A model generated the notes under the pieces. The model was not told the DNA's origin. It worked only from the letters and a program-made list of their open reading frames with translations, and did no database searches. This document shows, one piece after another, positions 24,247-32,123 of a stretch of DNA of 40,637 nt (positions are counted from its first letter, which is position 1; the number at the start of each line of letters is the position of its first letter). The DNA lies in contig LSNR01000019.1 in the NCBI GenBank assembly GCA_003056165.1, forward strand, positions 1 through 40,637, read 5' to 3'. A program made the translations under genes and the position numbers. The DNA comes from Parcubacteria group bacterium M6-OD1-3 (GTDB lineage Bacteria; Patescibacteriota; Minisyncoccia; Moranbacterales; UBA9337).

Positions 24247-25467
24247 ATGCCGAAATTTTTATATGTTGCTAAAAATTATGATGGTGAAATGAAAAGTGGC
24301 GAGTTGGTTGCTAATGATGAACGAGGAGTTGCTGAGCAATTGAAAGCAGATGGTTTTTTGGTGACGTCCATAAAATTAATTAAAAATAAAGACGATAAAG
24401 CAAAAATTAAATTTATTGACAGATTTACAACAATTTCTTTGCAGGATAAAATGATGTTTGCTCGAAATTTGAGCGTTATGATAAGTTCTGGATTGACTAT
24501 CTCAGGGGCGATGAAAAATTTATCTGTACAACTGAAAAATAAAAAATTTCAGCAAATTTTAGTGAATATTCATAATGATATTCAATCAGGAAAAACATTG
24601 AGTTCGGCGATGAGTAAATATCCTGCCGTTTTTAGCGAACTTTTTGTAAATATGGTTAAAGTCGGAGAAATTGGTGGAAATCTTGATGAGACTTTAAAGA
24701 TAGTGGCAGTTCAATTAGAGAAGGAACATAGTTTGAGAAGTAAGGTTATAGGGGCAATGGTTTACCCAGCTGTTATAATGGTGGCAATGGGTGGAGTTGG
24801 CGTTTTAATGCTTACTTATATTTTACCGAAGATTACTAGTGTTTTTAAGGATATGGATGTAGTTCTTCCCAAGTCAACACAATTTGTTATTGCATTAAGT
24901 GATATATTAAAACAACATGCTTTATTGATGACAATTTTTTTAATAATGGTGATTGTTTTATCTAAATTGGCACTAAAAACAGATACTGGAAAAAAAGCAC
25001 TTGGTTTTGTTTTATTAAGAACTCCTGCGATTAAAAATATGGTAATTAAAATTAATTGTGCTAGATTCTCTAGAATTTATAGTTCTCTTTTGAAAAGTGG
25101 TGTAACATCTTTAGAATCACTTAAAATAGTTTCTAATACATTATCTAATTATTATTACAAGAAAGCGATTAATGACAGTATTAAACGAATTCAAAAAGGT
25201 GTTGACTTAAGTAAAGTTATTGGAGAAAACGGAGATATTTTTCCAATTTTAGTTAAACAAATGCTTGAAGTTGGGGAGCAGACAGGAGAAACGGAATCAA
25301 TACTTTTAAAAATGGCAGAATTTTACGAAATGGAAGTTGATCAGCTTACTAAAAACTTATCTTCTATTGTTGAGCCGGTGCTTATGATTGTGATGGGTGG
25401 TGCGGTTGGATTTTTTGCTGTGTCGATGTTACAACCAATGTATAGTTTGATGGATAATATCAAATAA
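24247..25467 (+). CDS. pilC: Type IV pilus inner-membrane platform protein PilC (GspF family)
   Basis: A 406-residue protein with the N-terminal MPKFLYVAKNYDGEMKSGELVA element and two GspF domains. The first has MFARNLSVMISSGLTISGAM ... VGEIGGNLDETLK; the second has FSRIYSSLLKSGVTSLESLKIV ... VGEQTGETESILLKMAEFYE. Three membrane segments lie near residues 172-195, 220-240 and 375-400. It forms the membrane platform on which the assembly ATPase acts. It is the first gene of a four-gene group with the pilB ATPase; a kinase and a response regulator lie between them. Confidence 0.95.
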   Translation: MPKFLYVAKNYDGEMKSGELVANDERGVAEQLKADGFLVTSIKLIKNKDDKAKIKFIDRFTTISLQDKMMFARNLSVMISSGLTISGAMKNLSVQLKNKKFQQILVNIHNDIQSGKTLSSAMSKYPAVFSELFVNMVKVGEIGGNLDETLKIVAVQLEKEHSLRSKVIGAMVYPAVIMVAMGGVGVLMLTYILPKITSVFKDMDVVLPKSTQFVIALSDILKQHALLMTIFLIMVIVLSKLALKTDTGKKALGFVLLRTPAIKNMVIKINCARFSRIYSSLLKSGVTSLESLKIVSNTLSNYYYKKAINDSIKRIQKGVDLSKVIGENGDIFPILVKQMLEVGEQTGETESILLKMAEFYEMEVDQLTKNLSSIVEPVLMIVMGGAVGFFAVSMLQPMYSLMDNIK

Positions 25468-25563
25468 GAATCTTGCGTAAAATTAAATAATTTCTAAAGT
25501 TTAAAATATTAGTGTTATGTGGTAATATTGTATTAATCGGTTTAATAAAATAAAAATAAAAAC

Positions 25564-26502
25564 ATGAAATGGATTGTAAATGATCTTAATATAAAAAAAC
25601 AAGCGGATGATTTGGGCATCAGCATTTGGCAAACACCAAGTTTGTTATTTTTGATAATGGGAATTATCAGTATTATTGTTATGATTGTAGTTTATTTTGT
25701 TTCTAGAAATCATACTTCACCAGAATATTTAATTTTAGCAGAAACATTTGTGACAGTGACGATATTTGTTGCTGGAAATATGATTATAACCAGTGTGGAA
25801 AAATTAACGCAAATTAATAAAATGAAATCAGAGTTTGTTGCTATTGTTTCTCATCAATTAAAAAATCCTTTAACAGGCATTAATTGGGATATAGAATTGT
25901 TAATATCAAAATATAAAAAGGGTCTTGATCAAAAACAACTTGATATTATAAAAAAAATAAATGGGTCTACCATTCTTATGACTAGGTTGGTAAACGACTT
26001 ATTAGATGTAGTAAGAATAGATCAAGGAAACTTATTCGTTAATAAAGATAAATTTAATATAGAGGGAATTATAAAGAAAACAATAGTTAAAAATGAATCG
26101 TTGACAAGACAGATGAATGTTGAAATAAGGGTGGAAATTTCTGACAATACTCCTCAAATAGTTGGCGATGAGAAACGGCTGGAGGTAGCTTTAGATAATC
26201 TTTTTTCAAACGCTGTTAAATACAATAAAGAAGGTGGAGTAGTTGTAATTAAGGTTGAAAAGAAAAATAAGGAGATAAATCTTTGTGTGGAGGATAACGG
26301 AATTGGAATTCCTGAGAAAGAACAGGCTCAAATTTTTGAGAAATTTTATCGTAGCGAGAAGGCAATAAGAAAAGAGACTGGAGGGACTGGATTAGGACTG
26401 TATATTGCTAAAAATATTGTTGAACAATGTGGTGGAAAAATATGGTTTAAATCAAGTGAAGAAAAAGGAAGTAAATTTTGTTTTTCTTTACCACTTGCTT
26501 AA
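25564..26502 (+). CDS. Membrane sensor histidine kinase
   Basis: A 312-residue kinase. Two membrane segments (about residues 26-46 and 56-77) are joined by a very short loop, so it lacks a large external sensor domain. HisKA carries FVAIVSHQLKNPLTGINWD with H97. The HATPase has the N box NLFSNAVKYNK, VEDNGIGIPEKEQ, FYRSEKA and GGTGLGLYIAKNIVE. It is followed 33 bases later by a single-domain response regulator. Lying between pilC and pilB, it probably controls pilus activity; a membrane-internal or partner-derived signal is inferred from the missing sensor domain. Confidence 0.92.
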   Translation: MKWIVNDLNIKKQADDLGISIWQTPSLLFLIMGIISIIVMIVVYFVSRNHTSPEYLILAETFVTVTIFVAGNMIITSVEKLTQINKMKSEFVAIVSHQLKNPLTGINWDIELLISKYKKGLDQKQLDIIKKINGSTILMTRLVNDLLDVVRIDQGNLFVNKDKFNIEGIIKKTIVKNESLTRQMNVEIRVEISDNTPQIVGDEKRLEVALDNLFSNAVKYNKEGGVVVIKVEKKNKEINLCVEDNGIGIPEKEQAQIFEKFYRSEKAIRKETGGTGLGLYIAKNIVEQCGGKIWFKSSEEKGSKFCFSLPLA

Positions 26503-26535
26503 TTTTTCAATTAATTTATTTAAGTTTTTTTAGTT

Positions 26536-26916
26536 ATGAATAAGAAAAAAGTGTTAGTTGTTGAAGATGATGCTATCTTGCGTCAGGCTTTAACAGAGTT
26601 TTTAGAGGCTGATAATTTTTCTGTTATAGTTGCGACAGATGGAGAAGAGGCTGTTAAATTTACTAAAAATAATAAACCTGATATTATTCTTCTGGATATA
26701 ATATTACCCAAAAAAGATGGCTTTGATGTGATAAAAGAAATTAAAGAGGATGATAATACTAAAGATATTCCAATAGTGTTGTTGACTAATTTAGGAAGCT
26801 TAAGTGATATTGAAAAAGCTTTGGCGTTGGGAGCAACAACATATTTGGTTAAAGGTGACTATCAACTTAAAGAAGTGATGGAAAAAATTAAAGAGATATT
26901 ATTTCTTAAAAAATAA
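26536..26916 (+). CDS. Single-domain response regulator (REC only)
   Basis: A 126-residue CheY-like receiver with the acidic pair in LVVEDDAIL, phosphorylation site D54 in IILLDIILPKKDGFD, T84 in IVLLTNLGSLSD and K106 in TYLVKGDYQ. There is no DNA-binding output domain, so it likely acts by protein contact. It ends three bases before pilB. This suggests tight cotranslation and makes the pilus ATPase a possible target, as with CheY-like proteins in twitching motility; the target is not proven by the sequence. Confidence 0.93.
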   Translation: MNKKKVLVVEDDAILRQALTEFLEADNFSVIVATDGEEAVKFTKNNKPDIILLDIILPKKDGFDVIKEIKEDDNTKDIPIVLLTNLGSLSDIEKALALGATTYLVKGDYQLKEVMEKIKEILFLKK

Positions 26917-26918
26917 TA

Positions 26919-28697
26919 ATGAGAATAGATAACAAACAATTAAAAGAGTTTCTTTTAGATAGTGAAACTATAGAGAAAGATAAAATTGGGAGAGTTTTTG
27001 ATGAAGCGGAGAAAGGCGGTAAGAAAATGGGAGAGTTGCTGTTAGAAAAAAAACTTATTACTGTAGAAGATTTAGGTAAATTATATGCTTATATCGCAGG
27101 TGTTCCTTTTGTAAATCTTGAAAAGCAAATTGTTTCTCGTGATATCTTACAAATAATTCCCGAGCCGATTGCGAAAAAATATAAAATAGTAGCTTTTGAT
27201 AAGACAGACAACAGTTTAAAAGTTGCAATGCTTAATCCGGATGATTTGCAAACTATTGATTTTATTAAGAAAAAAACGGGTCTAAAAATAAATCCCTGTT
27301 TAACAACAGAAGATGGAATGCAGTTTGTTTTAAAACAATATGAAAGAAGTTTGAAAGCAGAATTTGGAGATATAATTGGAAATGAAGAAGATAATCTTTC
27401 GGGAAATATTATTAAGAAGAGTAAGAAAAATAAAACCAAATCTAATAAAGATTTATCAAAAGAAGCTGAAGACTTGCCAGTGATTAAAGTTGTAGACACA
27501 CTAATTAAGCATGCTATTTTGGAATCTGCCAGTGATATTCACATTGAACCTGATGAAAAAGAAGTTCGAGTAAGATATCGTATTGATGGAATATTGCATA
27601 ATGCGATGACTTTACCAAAAAAAATAATGTCTGGAATAATAGCACGAATTAAGGTGTTGTCTAACTTAAAATTAGATGAACATCGCTTACCGCAAGACGG
27701 TAGATTTAAAATGGAAAAAGATGAATATAAAATATCGTTTCGAGTAAATGTGTTACCAATATTTGACGGAGAAAAGATTGTGATGCGTTTATTAGATGAA
27801 TCCTCAAAAGGTTTAACTTTAGAAAAAATGGGATTAAGGGGCAGTTCTTTAGAAATTATTCACAGAGAAATTAAAAAACCAAATGGTATGATTTTGGTGA
27901 CTGGACCGACTGGTTCTGGAAAAACAACCACTCTTTATACTATTATGGATATTCTTAATACAGCAAAAGTCAATATTAGCACCGTTGAAGATCCCGTTGA
28001 ATACCGGATGCATAGAGTCAATCAAACTCAAATCAATACTAAGATAGGTTTAACTTTTGCAGCTAGTTTGCGAGCTCTTCTTCGACAGGATCCTGACATT
28101 ATTATGGTTGGGGAAATTAGAGACCATGAAACAATGGAGATAGCTATGCATGCAGCAATGACTGGACACTTAGTATTGTCTACACTCCACACGAATAGTG
28201 CTGCTGGAACATTGCCTCGTCTTCTTGATATGGAAGCAGAACCATTTTTAGTAGCATCAACAGTAAATGTCGTGATCGGTCAACGATTGGTGCGACGACT
28301 TTGTCCAGAATGTAAGGTTAGTTATAGTATTAACAAAAAAGAATTAAAAACTCTGGAGGATAATTTGGATACAAATAGAATGTTGGATATCCTAAAGAAA
28401 ACAGCTGAACTAAAAGGAAAAATCAAGGCAGATAGTGATTGGAGTTCGCTTAAGTTTTATAAAGCCAAAGGTTGTAAACAATGTAATGATGAGGGGTACA
28501 AAGGACGACTTGGTATTTATGAAGTTCTGGAGGTTGATGAAACTATTGAAAAATTAATTATGCAATCGGCTTCTACAGAAACTATTGAAGAAAAGGCTCG
28601 AGAGAATGGAATGATTATGATGGCAGAAGATGGATTTACTAAGGCGATTCAAGGAATTACTTCAATTGAAGAAATTTTAAGGGTTACTAAGGAATAA
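26919..28697 (+). CDS. pilB: Type IV pilus assembly ATPase PilB (GspE family)
   Basis: A 592-residue hexameric secretion ATPase. The N-terminal MshEN-type domain (about residues 1-150) contains MGELLLEKKLITVEDL and VPFVNLEKQIV. After a linker comes ASDIHIEPDEKEVRVRYRIDG. Walker A is GPTGSGKTTT near 329-338, the Asp box is STVEDPVEYR, Walker B is DPDIIMVGEIRD, and the His box is TGHLVLSTLHTNSA. The zinc-binding tetracysteine region is LCPECK near 461 and GCKQCND near 519. This marks the extension ATPase rather than PilT. No pilin, PilD or PilT gene is visible in the window. Confidence 0.95.
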   Translation: MRIDNKQLKEFLLDSETIEKDKIGRVFDEAEKGGKKMGELLLEKKLITVEDLGKLYAYIAGVPFVNLEKQIVSRDILQIIPEPIAKKYKIVAFDKTDNSLKVAMLNPDDLQTIDFIKKKTGLKINPCLTTEDGMQFVLKQYERSLKAEFGDIIGNEEDNLSGNIIKKSKKNKTKSNKDLSKEAEDLPVIKVVDTLIKHAILESASDIHIEPDEKEVRVRYRIDGILHNAMTLPKKIMSGIIARIKVLSNLKLDEHRLPQDGRFKMEKDEYKISFRVNVLPIFDGEKIVMRLLDESSKGLTLEKMGLRGSSLEIIHREIKKPNGMILVTGPTGSGKTTTLYTIMDILNTAKVNISTVEDPVEYRMHRVNQTQINTKIGLTFAASLRALLRQDPDIIMVGEIRDHETMEIAMHAAMTGHLVLSTLHTNSAAGTLPRLLDMEAEPFLVASTVNVVIGQRLVRRLCPECKVSYSINKKELKTLEDNLDTNRMLDILKKTAELKGKIKADSDWSSLKFYKAKGCKQCNDEGYKGRLGIYEVLEVDETIEKLIMQSASTETIEEKARENGMIMMAEDGFTKAIQGITSIEEILRVTKE

Positions 28698-28729
28698 AGA
28701 GGATTTTAAGAGAGGTTTAATATTATATT

Positions 28730-29749
28730 ATGGATAGCGCTTTTTTAGTAAAAAAGAAAAAAAATAAAATAAAATATTTTTTGCTTGATGATAATGGATT
28801 GAGGTCAAAAAGTATTTTAATTTCTCGCAACAGCAAGCGAGAAAAGTTTTTTACGGACAATAACAGTTTGTACTTTGACTATATTAATAATCAATCTCTT
28901 AAAAAAAATAAACAAAGAGAGGATAATTCGTTTTTGGATAGTTTGAATTACAAAATAATCGATAATTATCAGAAATACAAAGGTAAAAAGAATAGTTATT
29001 TAATTGAAAAATATAATTTCGTTACAAAAAAAATAAAACAGCACAATGAGCGAGTTGTTAATAATAGTTTAGATTTTTTGGATAATCTTTCCCCAATTCG
29101 GTTATGGAATGCTTCAATGCTAACTGCTGTTTTGATTGGAATGATTTCGATGTCGTTTATTTATCGTTATTTGGGGCAAGGTGTTTCTGCCAAGGATAAT
29201 AGTTCTCAACAAGAAGTTGCTGGAGTGATGGTGTCTACAATAGATAATAAAAAAATAATATTAAAAAAAGAAAAAGAAACGGATGGCAAAAAAATAAATA
29301 ATTTACAAAAAAATAATAATGATACTGAGTTTGAAAAAAAAGTAAAAAAAATGGTAAAGGGTTATCCAATAGAAAAAATGCTACCATATATATTTGAACA
29401 AGACAAAACAACAGCCTCTTTTTTGATTGCTATTGCTAAGAAAGAAAGTAATTGGGGTAAGCGAGTTCCCGTTTTAAATGGGCAAGATTGTTATAATTAT
29501 TGGGGATATCGTCAAAAGAGAAAACGAATGGGTAGTGGAGGACACACTTGTTTTGATAACAGGAAAGATGCTATCGGCACCGTTGGTAAAAGAATGCATA
29601 AATTAATTTTTGATTATGGTAAAAATACACCAAATAAGATGGTAATCTGGAAATGTGGCAATAGCTGTGCTACTCATAGTCAAAAAGGTGTAAAAAAGTG
29701 GATTAGTGATGTTGATTTATATCTTAAAAAATTGAATTATAGCAAATAA
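28730..29749 (+). CDS. Membrane-anchored lysozyme-like protein, paralogue 1
   Basis: A 339-residue protein. Residues 1-125 are basic and hydrophilic (probably cytoplasmic), one membrane segment spans about 128-148 (SMLTAVLIGMISMSFIYRYLG), then a lysine-rich linker. A C-terminal domain at about 205-339 contains LIAIAKKESNWGKRVP, CYNYWGYRQ and WKCGNSCATH followed by GVKKWISDVDLY. The ExSxxGK helix and size suggest a lysozyme-like (SLT/glucosaminidase-type) fold, with the Glu as a catalytic candidate. Conserved cysteines could form disulfides outside the cell. The following gene encodes a second copy of the same domain. It starts 32 bases after pilB and ends at a strong terminator, so it may belong to the pilus operon and open the wall for the pilus; that role is inference. 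Confidence 0.65.
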   Translation: MDSAFLVKKKKNKIKYFLLDDNGLRSKSILISRNSKREKFFTDNNSLYFDYINNQSLKKNKQREDNSFLDSLNYKIIDNYQKYKGKKNSYLIEKYNFVTKKIKQHNERVVNNSLDFLDNLSPIRLWNASMLTAVLIGMISMSFIYRYLGQGVSAKDNSSQQEVAGVMVSTIDNKKIILKKEKETDGKKINNLQKNNNDTEFEKKVKKMVKGYPIEKMLPYIFEQDKTTASFLIAIAKKESNWGKRVPVLNGQDCYNYWGYRQKRKRMGSGGHTCFDNRKDAIGTVGKRMHKLIFDYGKNTPNKMVIWKCGNSCATHSQKGVKKWISDVDLYLKKLNYSK

Positions 29750-29767
29750 AAAGTTTGCAAACTTTTG

Positions 29768-29794
29768 AAAAAGCCCGTGTTTGCGGGCTTTTTT
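29768..29794 (+). terminator. Rho-independent terminator ending the pilus-lysozyme operon
   Basis: AAAAAGCCCG (29768-29777) pairs with CGGGCTTTTT (29784-29793) around a six-base loop and leads into T's. Just upstream, 29749-29766 is an 18-bp palindrome AAAAGTTTGCAAACTTTT that overlaps the stop codon. Confidence 0.92.
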
Positions 29795-29821
29795 GCTTGT
29801 GCATAACTCTAATAAAATTCA

Positions 29822-29849
29822 TTGACACAGTCCTCTAGTTTGCTATTAT
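29822..29849 (+). promoter_or_regulatory. Promoter for the second lysozyme-like gene
   Basis: A consensus TTGACA (29822-29827) and TATTAT (29844-29849) with a 16-base spacer, the best -35 in the window. The leader holds CCTC (29871-29874) pairing with GAGG (29879-29882), which would cover an AGGAGG at 29877-29882. That AGGAGG is about 50 bases from the ATG at 29932, too far to be its ribosome binding site. Confidence 0.7.
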
Positions 29850-29931
29850 GAGGTCTGTATTTAAAAATATCCTCGCAGGAGGTTGTTTTTATTTATAGTG
29901 TTATTAAAAATAATTAAGTTAAAAATCAATT

Positions 29932-30657
29932 ATGCGTAAAATTCAACCATTTTATAGATTGAATTTGTCCAGAAAAAATAAAAGAAAAAACAAAAGGAAA
30001 GTGAATTTATGGAATACCTTTTTTTTGGTAGTAGTACTATTTTTTGCTCAGCAAGGAATAGAATTTTATCCAGTTATAGTTGCTCAAGCTAAGGAATTAA
30101 TTGGACAAAAAATAGCCAAAAATAACAACAATGCTGATAATAGTAAAAAATATAAAAAAATAATAGAAAGCTTTCAAAAGAAAGAATATCCACTTGAAGT
30201 TGGTCTTATCAAAAAAGATGATAATAAGATTGTGACTAGTGAATTTGGTGTTAAGCTTAATAAGATGACAGTTGGCTATCCGGTCAATAAGATGATTCCA
30301 TTTATTCTTAAATATGATAAAAGTGTTTCTGGATTAATTGTGGGAATTGCTAAAAAAGAAAGTAATTGGGGAAAAAGATCTCCTACGAAAAATGGTAAAA
30401 CATGCTATAATTATTGGGGATATAAAGGACGAGGCTCTAATGGAACATCTTTAGGATATGCTTGTTTTTTATCTCCCGAAGAAGCCGTGACTACTATTGG
30501 TAATAGAATTCAGGAATTAGTAAATCAAGGCTTAAACACCCCTGCGAAAATGATTATTTGGAAGTGTGGACGAACTTGCACTGGACATAATCCAAATGGA
30601 GTTAAAAAATGGATTAGCGATGTGAATATTTACTATAATAAAATTACAATGAAGTAG
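29932..30657 (+). CDS. Membrane-anchored lysozyme-like protein, paralogue 2
   Basis: A 241-residue protein with a basic N-terminus, one membrane segment (about residues 25-43, LWNTFFLVVVLFFAQQGI) and a C-terminal domain (about 107-241). That domain is clearly homologous to the end of the preceding gene product: GYPVNKMIPFILKYDKS, IAKKESNWGKRSP, CYNYWGYKG, IWKCGRTCTGHNPNGVKKWISDV. The N-terminal parts of the two proteins are unlike each other apart from the membrane anchor. A lysozyme-like wall hydrolase is the best guess. Unlike its neighbour it has its own strong promoter after a terminator, so the two may be used under different conditions. Confidence 0.65.
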   Translation: MRKIQPFYRLNLSRKNKRKNKRKVNLWNTFFLVVVLFFAQQGIEFYPVIVAQAKELIGQKIAKNNNNADNSKKYKKIIESFQKKEYPLEVGLIKKDDNKIVTSEFGVKLNKMTVGYPVNKMIPFILKYDKSVSGLIVGIAKKESNWGKRSPTKNGKTCYNYWGYKGRGSNGTSLGYACFLSPEEAVTTIGNRIQELVNQGLNTPAKMIIWKCGRTCTGHNPNGVKKWISDVNIYYNKITMK

Positions 30658-30692
30658 TGATATTAATTAGAAATTAATAATTTTAAAAAAAC

Positions 30693-31016
30693 ATGCAAAA
30701 TATAGATTCAAAACAATTTAAAAAAATGTTAGATGAAGAGGGTAATGGTCTTGAGATTATTGATGTTCGCGAGCAGGAAGAAGCGGATATTGTTCGGGTT
30801 AAAAATTCTAAACTTATTCCGATGGGAGAAGTGATGAATAGAGTGGATGAAATTGATTGGAATAAGAAAGTAATTTTTATTTGTCGCAGTGGTGCAAGAA
30901 GTGGATATATTGCACAAATGATAGAACAAATTGGAAAAGAAGTTATAAACTTGGAAGGTGGAATCTTTCAGTTGGATTTAGATGATTGTGATTGTTTAGA
31001 GAAATACATGATGTAA
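30693..31016 (+). CDS. Single-domain rhodanese-like protein
   Basis: A 107-residue rhodanese with the typical IIDVREQEEADIVRVKNSKLIPMGE start and the active-site loop FICRSGARSGYIA, where the Cys carries the persulfide. GKEVINLEGGI is the closing element. The C-terminus (LDDCDCLEKYMM) has two more cysteines, a small oddity. It could supply sulfur to partners such as ThiI, which in this genome lacks its own rhodanese domain, but nothing in the location supports one partner over another. Confidence 0.9.
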   Translation: MQNIDSKQFKKMLDEEGNGLEIIDVREQEEADIVRVKNSKLIPMGEVMNRVDEIDWNKKVIFICRSGARSGYIAQMIEQIGKEVINLEGGIFQLDLDDCDCLEKYMM

Positions 31017-31059
31017 TCTTCTGCATGAGCCGGTTTTTAAATGAAAACTAAAAATAAAT

Positions 31060-31836
31060 ATGCCTTTTAATAAAAAAACAATTCTTATAACAATCCTTTC
31101 AATTTTGATATTGGGAGGATTGTTTTGTTTTGTTTATTTTAAAAAATCAGTGAAGATTGTTTCGAGAAATACTGAGGGTGTTGAAAGCGTTGAAAATGAT
31201 AAAAATGTGCAAGTCGTTCAAGCTACCAAAAGTGTTGATGGTGATATAAATAATAAAAAGGCTAAAAGTGTCGAAAATGTTCAAAATGTTGAAGATGTTA
31301 AAGATGAAAAAAAAGTTGAAAGCGATAAAACCAAAATGGTGAGTCAAAATTCCGTTATTGATAATAGTGGCGAAATCAAAATTAAAAACAAACTAGTGAA
31401 TTGGGGATTTACGGAATCGAGTGGGCGGAAAATTGACACGATAATTTTGCATTCATCTTATGACGCTTTGGGTGATAATCCGTATGATTTGGAAGGTCTG
31501 ATTGCGGAATACAAGCAATATGGTGTGGCGCCACATTATTTAATAGATAGAAAAGGAAAAGTTTACAGGCTGGTTGCCGACAAGAATATTGCTTGGCATG
31601 CCGGTGCCGGTCAAACTCCGGATGGTCGCAAAAATGTCAATAATTTTTCAATCGGAGTAGAAATTATGAATACTAAAACTGATAATTATACAAAAAAACA
31701 ATATCAAGCAACTCAAGATTTGATTGATTATTTAAAGAAAAAGTATAAGATAAACTATATATTGGGTCATAACGAAATTGCTCCAGGAAGAAAAACTGAT
31801 CCGTGGAATTTTGAGTGGGATAAAATAAGAAAATAA
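31060..31836 (+). CDS. Membrane-anchored N-acetylmuramoyl-L-alanine amidase (Amidase_2/PGRP type)
   Basis: A 258-residue protein with one N-terminal membrane anchor (about residues 6-26). A Val/Glu/Asp/Lys-rich linker with loose repeats of the form VENVQNVEDV spans about 30-105. The Amidase_2 domain follows: DTIILHSSYDALG with the first zinc His, APHYLIDRKGKVYRLV, IAWHAGAG, SIGVEIMN, and the end motif LGHNEIAPGRKTDPWNF with the second His and the Lys-x-Asp. It would cut the amide between MurNAc and the peptide stem outside the membrane. It is the third wall-active protein in a row, after the two lysozyme-like proteins. Confidence 0.93.
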   Translation: MPFNKKTILITILSILILGGLFCFVYFKKSVKIVSRNTEGVESVENDKNVQVVQATKSVDGDINNKKAKSVENVQNVEDVKDEKKVESDKTKMVSQNSVIDNSGEIKIKNKLVNWGFTESSGRKIDTIILHSSYDALGDNPYDLEGLIAEYKQYGVAPHYLIDRKGKVYRLVADKNIAWHAGAGQTPDGRKNVNNFSIGVEIMNTKTDNYTKKQYQATQDLIDYLKKKYKINYILGHNEIAPGRKTDPWNFEWDKIRK

Positions 31837-31856
31837 GCAGTAATTAGCAAAAATGT

Positions 31857-32123
31857 ATGAAAATTACAATAAAAATTGAAAATAAAAAAATAGCACTTGT
31901 TTTAAAAAGTGAAAAGGATGTTATCGATAAATTTTCTTGGGAAGAAGATAGGAATTTGAGTCAGCGACTTTTGGTGGAAATTGATAATTTGTTGCAAAAA
32001 AATAAATTGACGGCAAAAGATGTTGAGAAAGTTAAAGTTGAAACTGATATTGACGATAAGTTCACCTCAATTAGAATTGCCAAGATTGTTGCTAAGACTT
32101 TTAATAAGTGCTTAAACCTATAA
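31857..32123 (+). CDS. Small protein resembling the N-terminal half of TsaB
   Basis: An 88-residue protein. Its layout, strand pair IALVLKSEKDVIDKFSWEE, helix SQRLLVEIDNLLQKNKLTAKDVEKVKVET, then DDKFTSIRIAKIVAKTFN, follows the first lobe of TsaB/YeaZ (LLPAIDxLL, then GPGSFTGLRIGxxxAKxLA). TsaB is the ASKHA-fold partner in tRNA t6A synthesis. The nucleotide-binding start LxIDTS is absent (here KITIKIENK), and the second lobe is missing. It might be a degenerate partner or an independent small protein. The similarity is by pattern only. It begins 20 bases after the amidase gene. Confidence 0.5.
   Translation: MKITIKIENKKIALVLKSEKDVIDKFSWEEDRNLSQRLLVEIDNLLQKNKLTAKDVEKVKVETDIDDKFTSIRIAKIVAKTFNKCLNL

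Noticed and set aside
27089-27499. Minus-strand ORF of 136 residues
   Set aside because: It is entirely within pilB, whose domains are complete.
30693-31016. Rhodanese gene as a split part of ThiI
   Set aside because: It lies 20 kb away with its own start and complete fold, so it is an independent single-domain protein.
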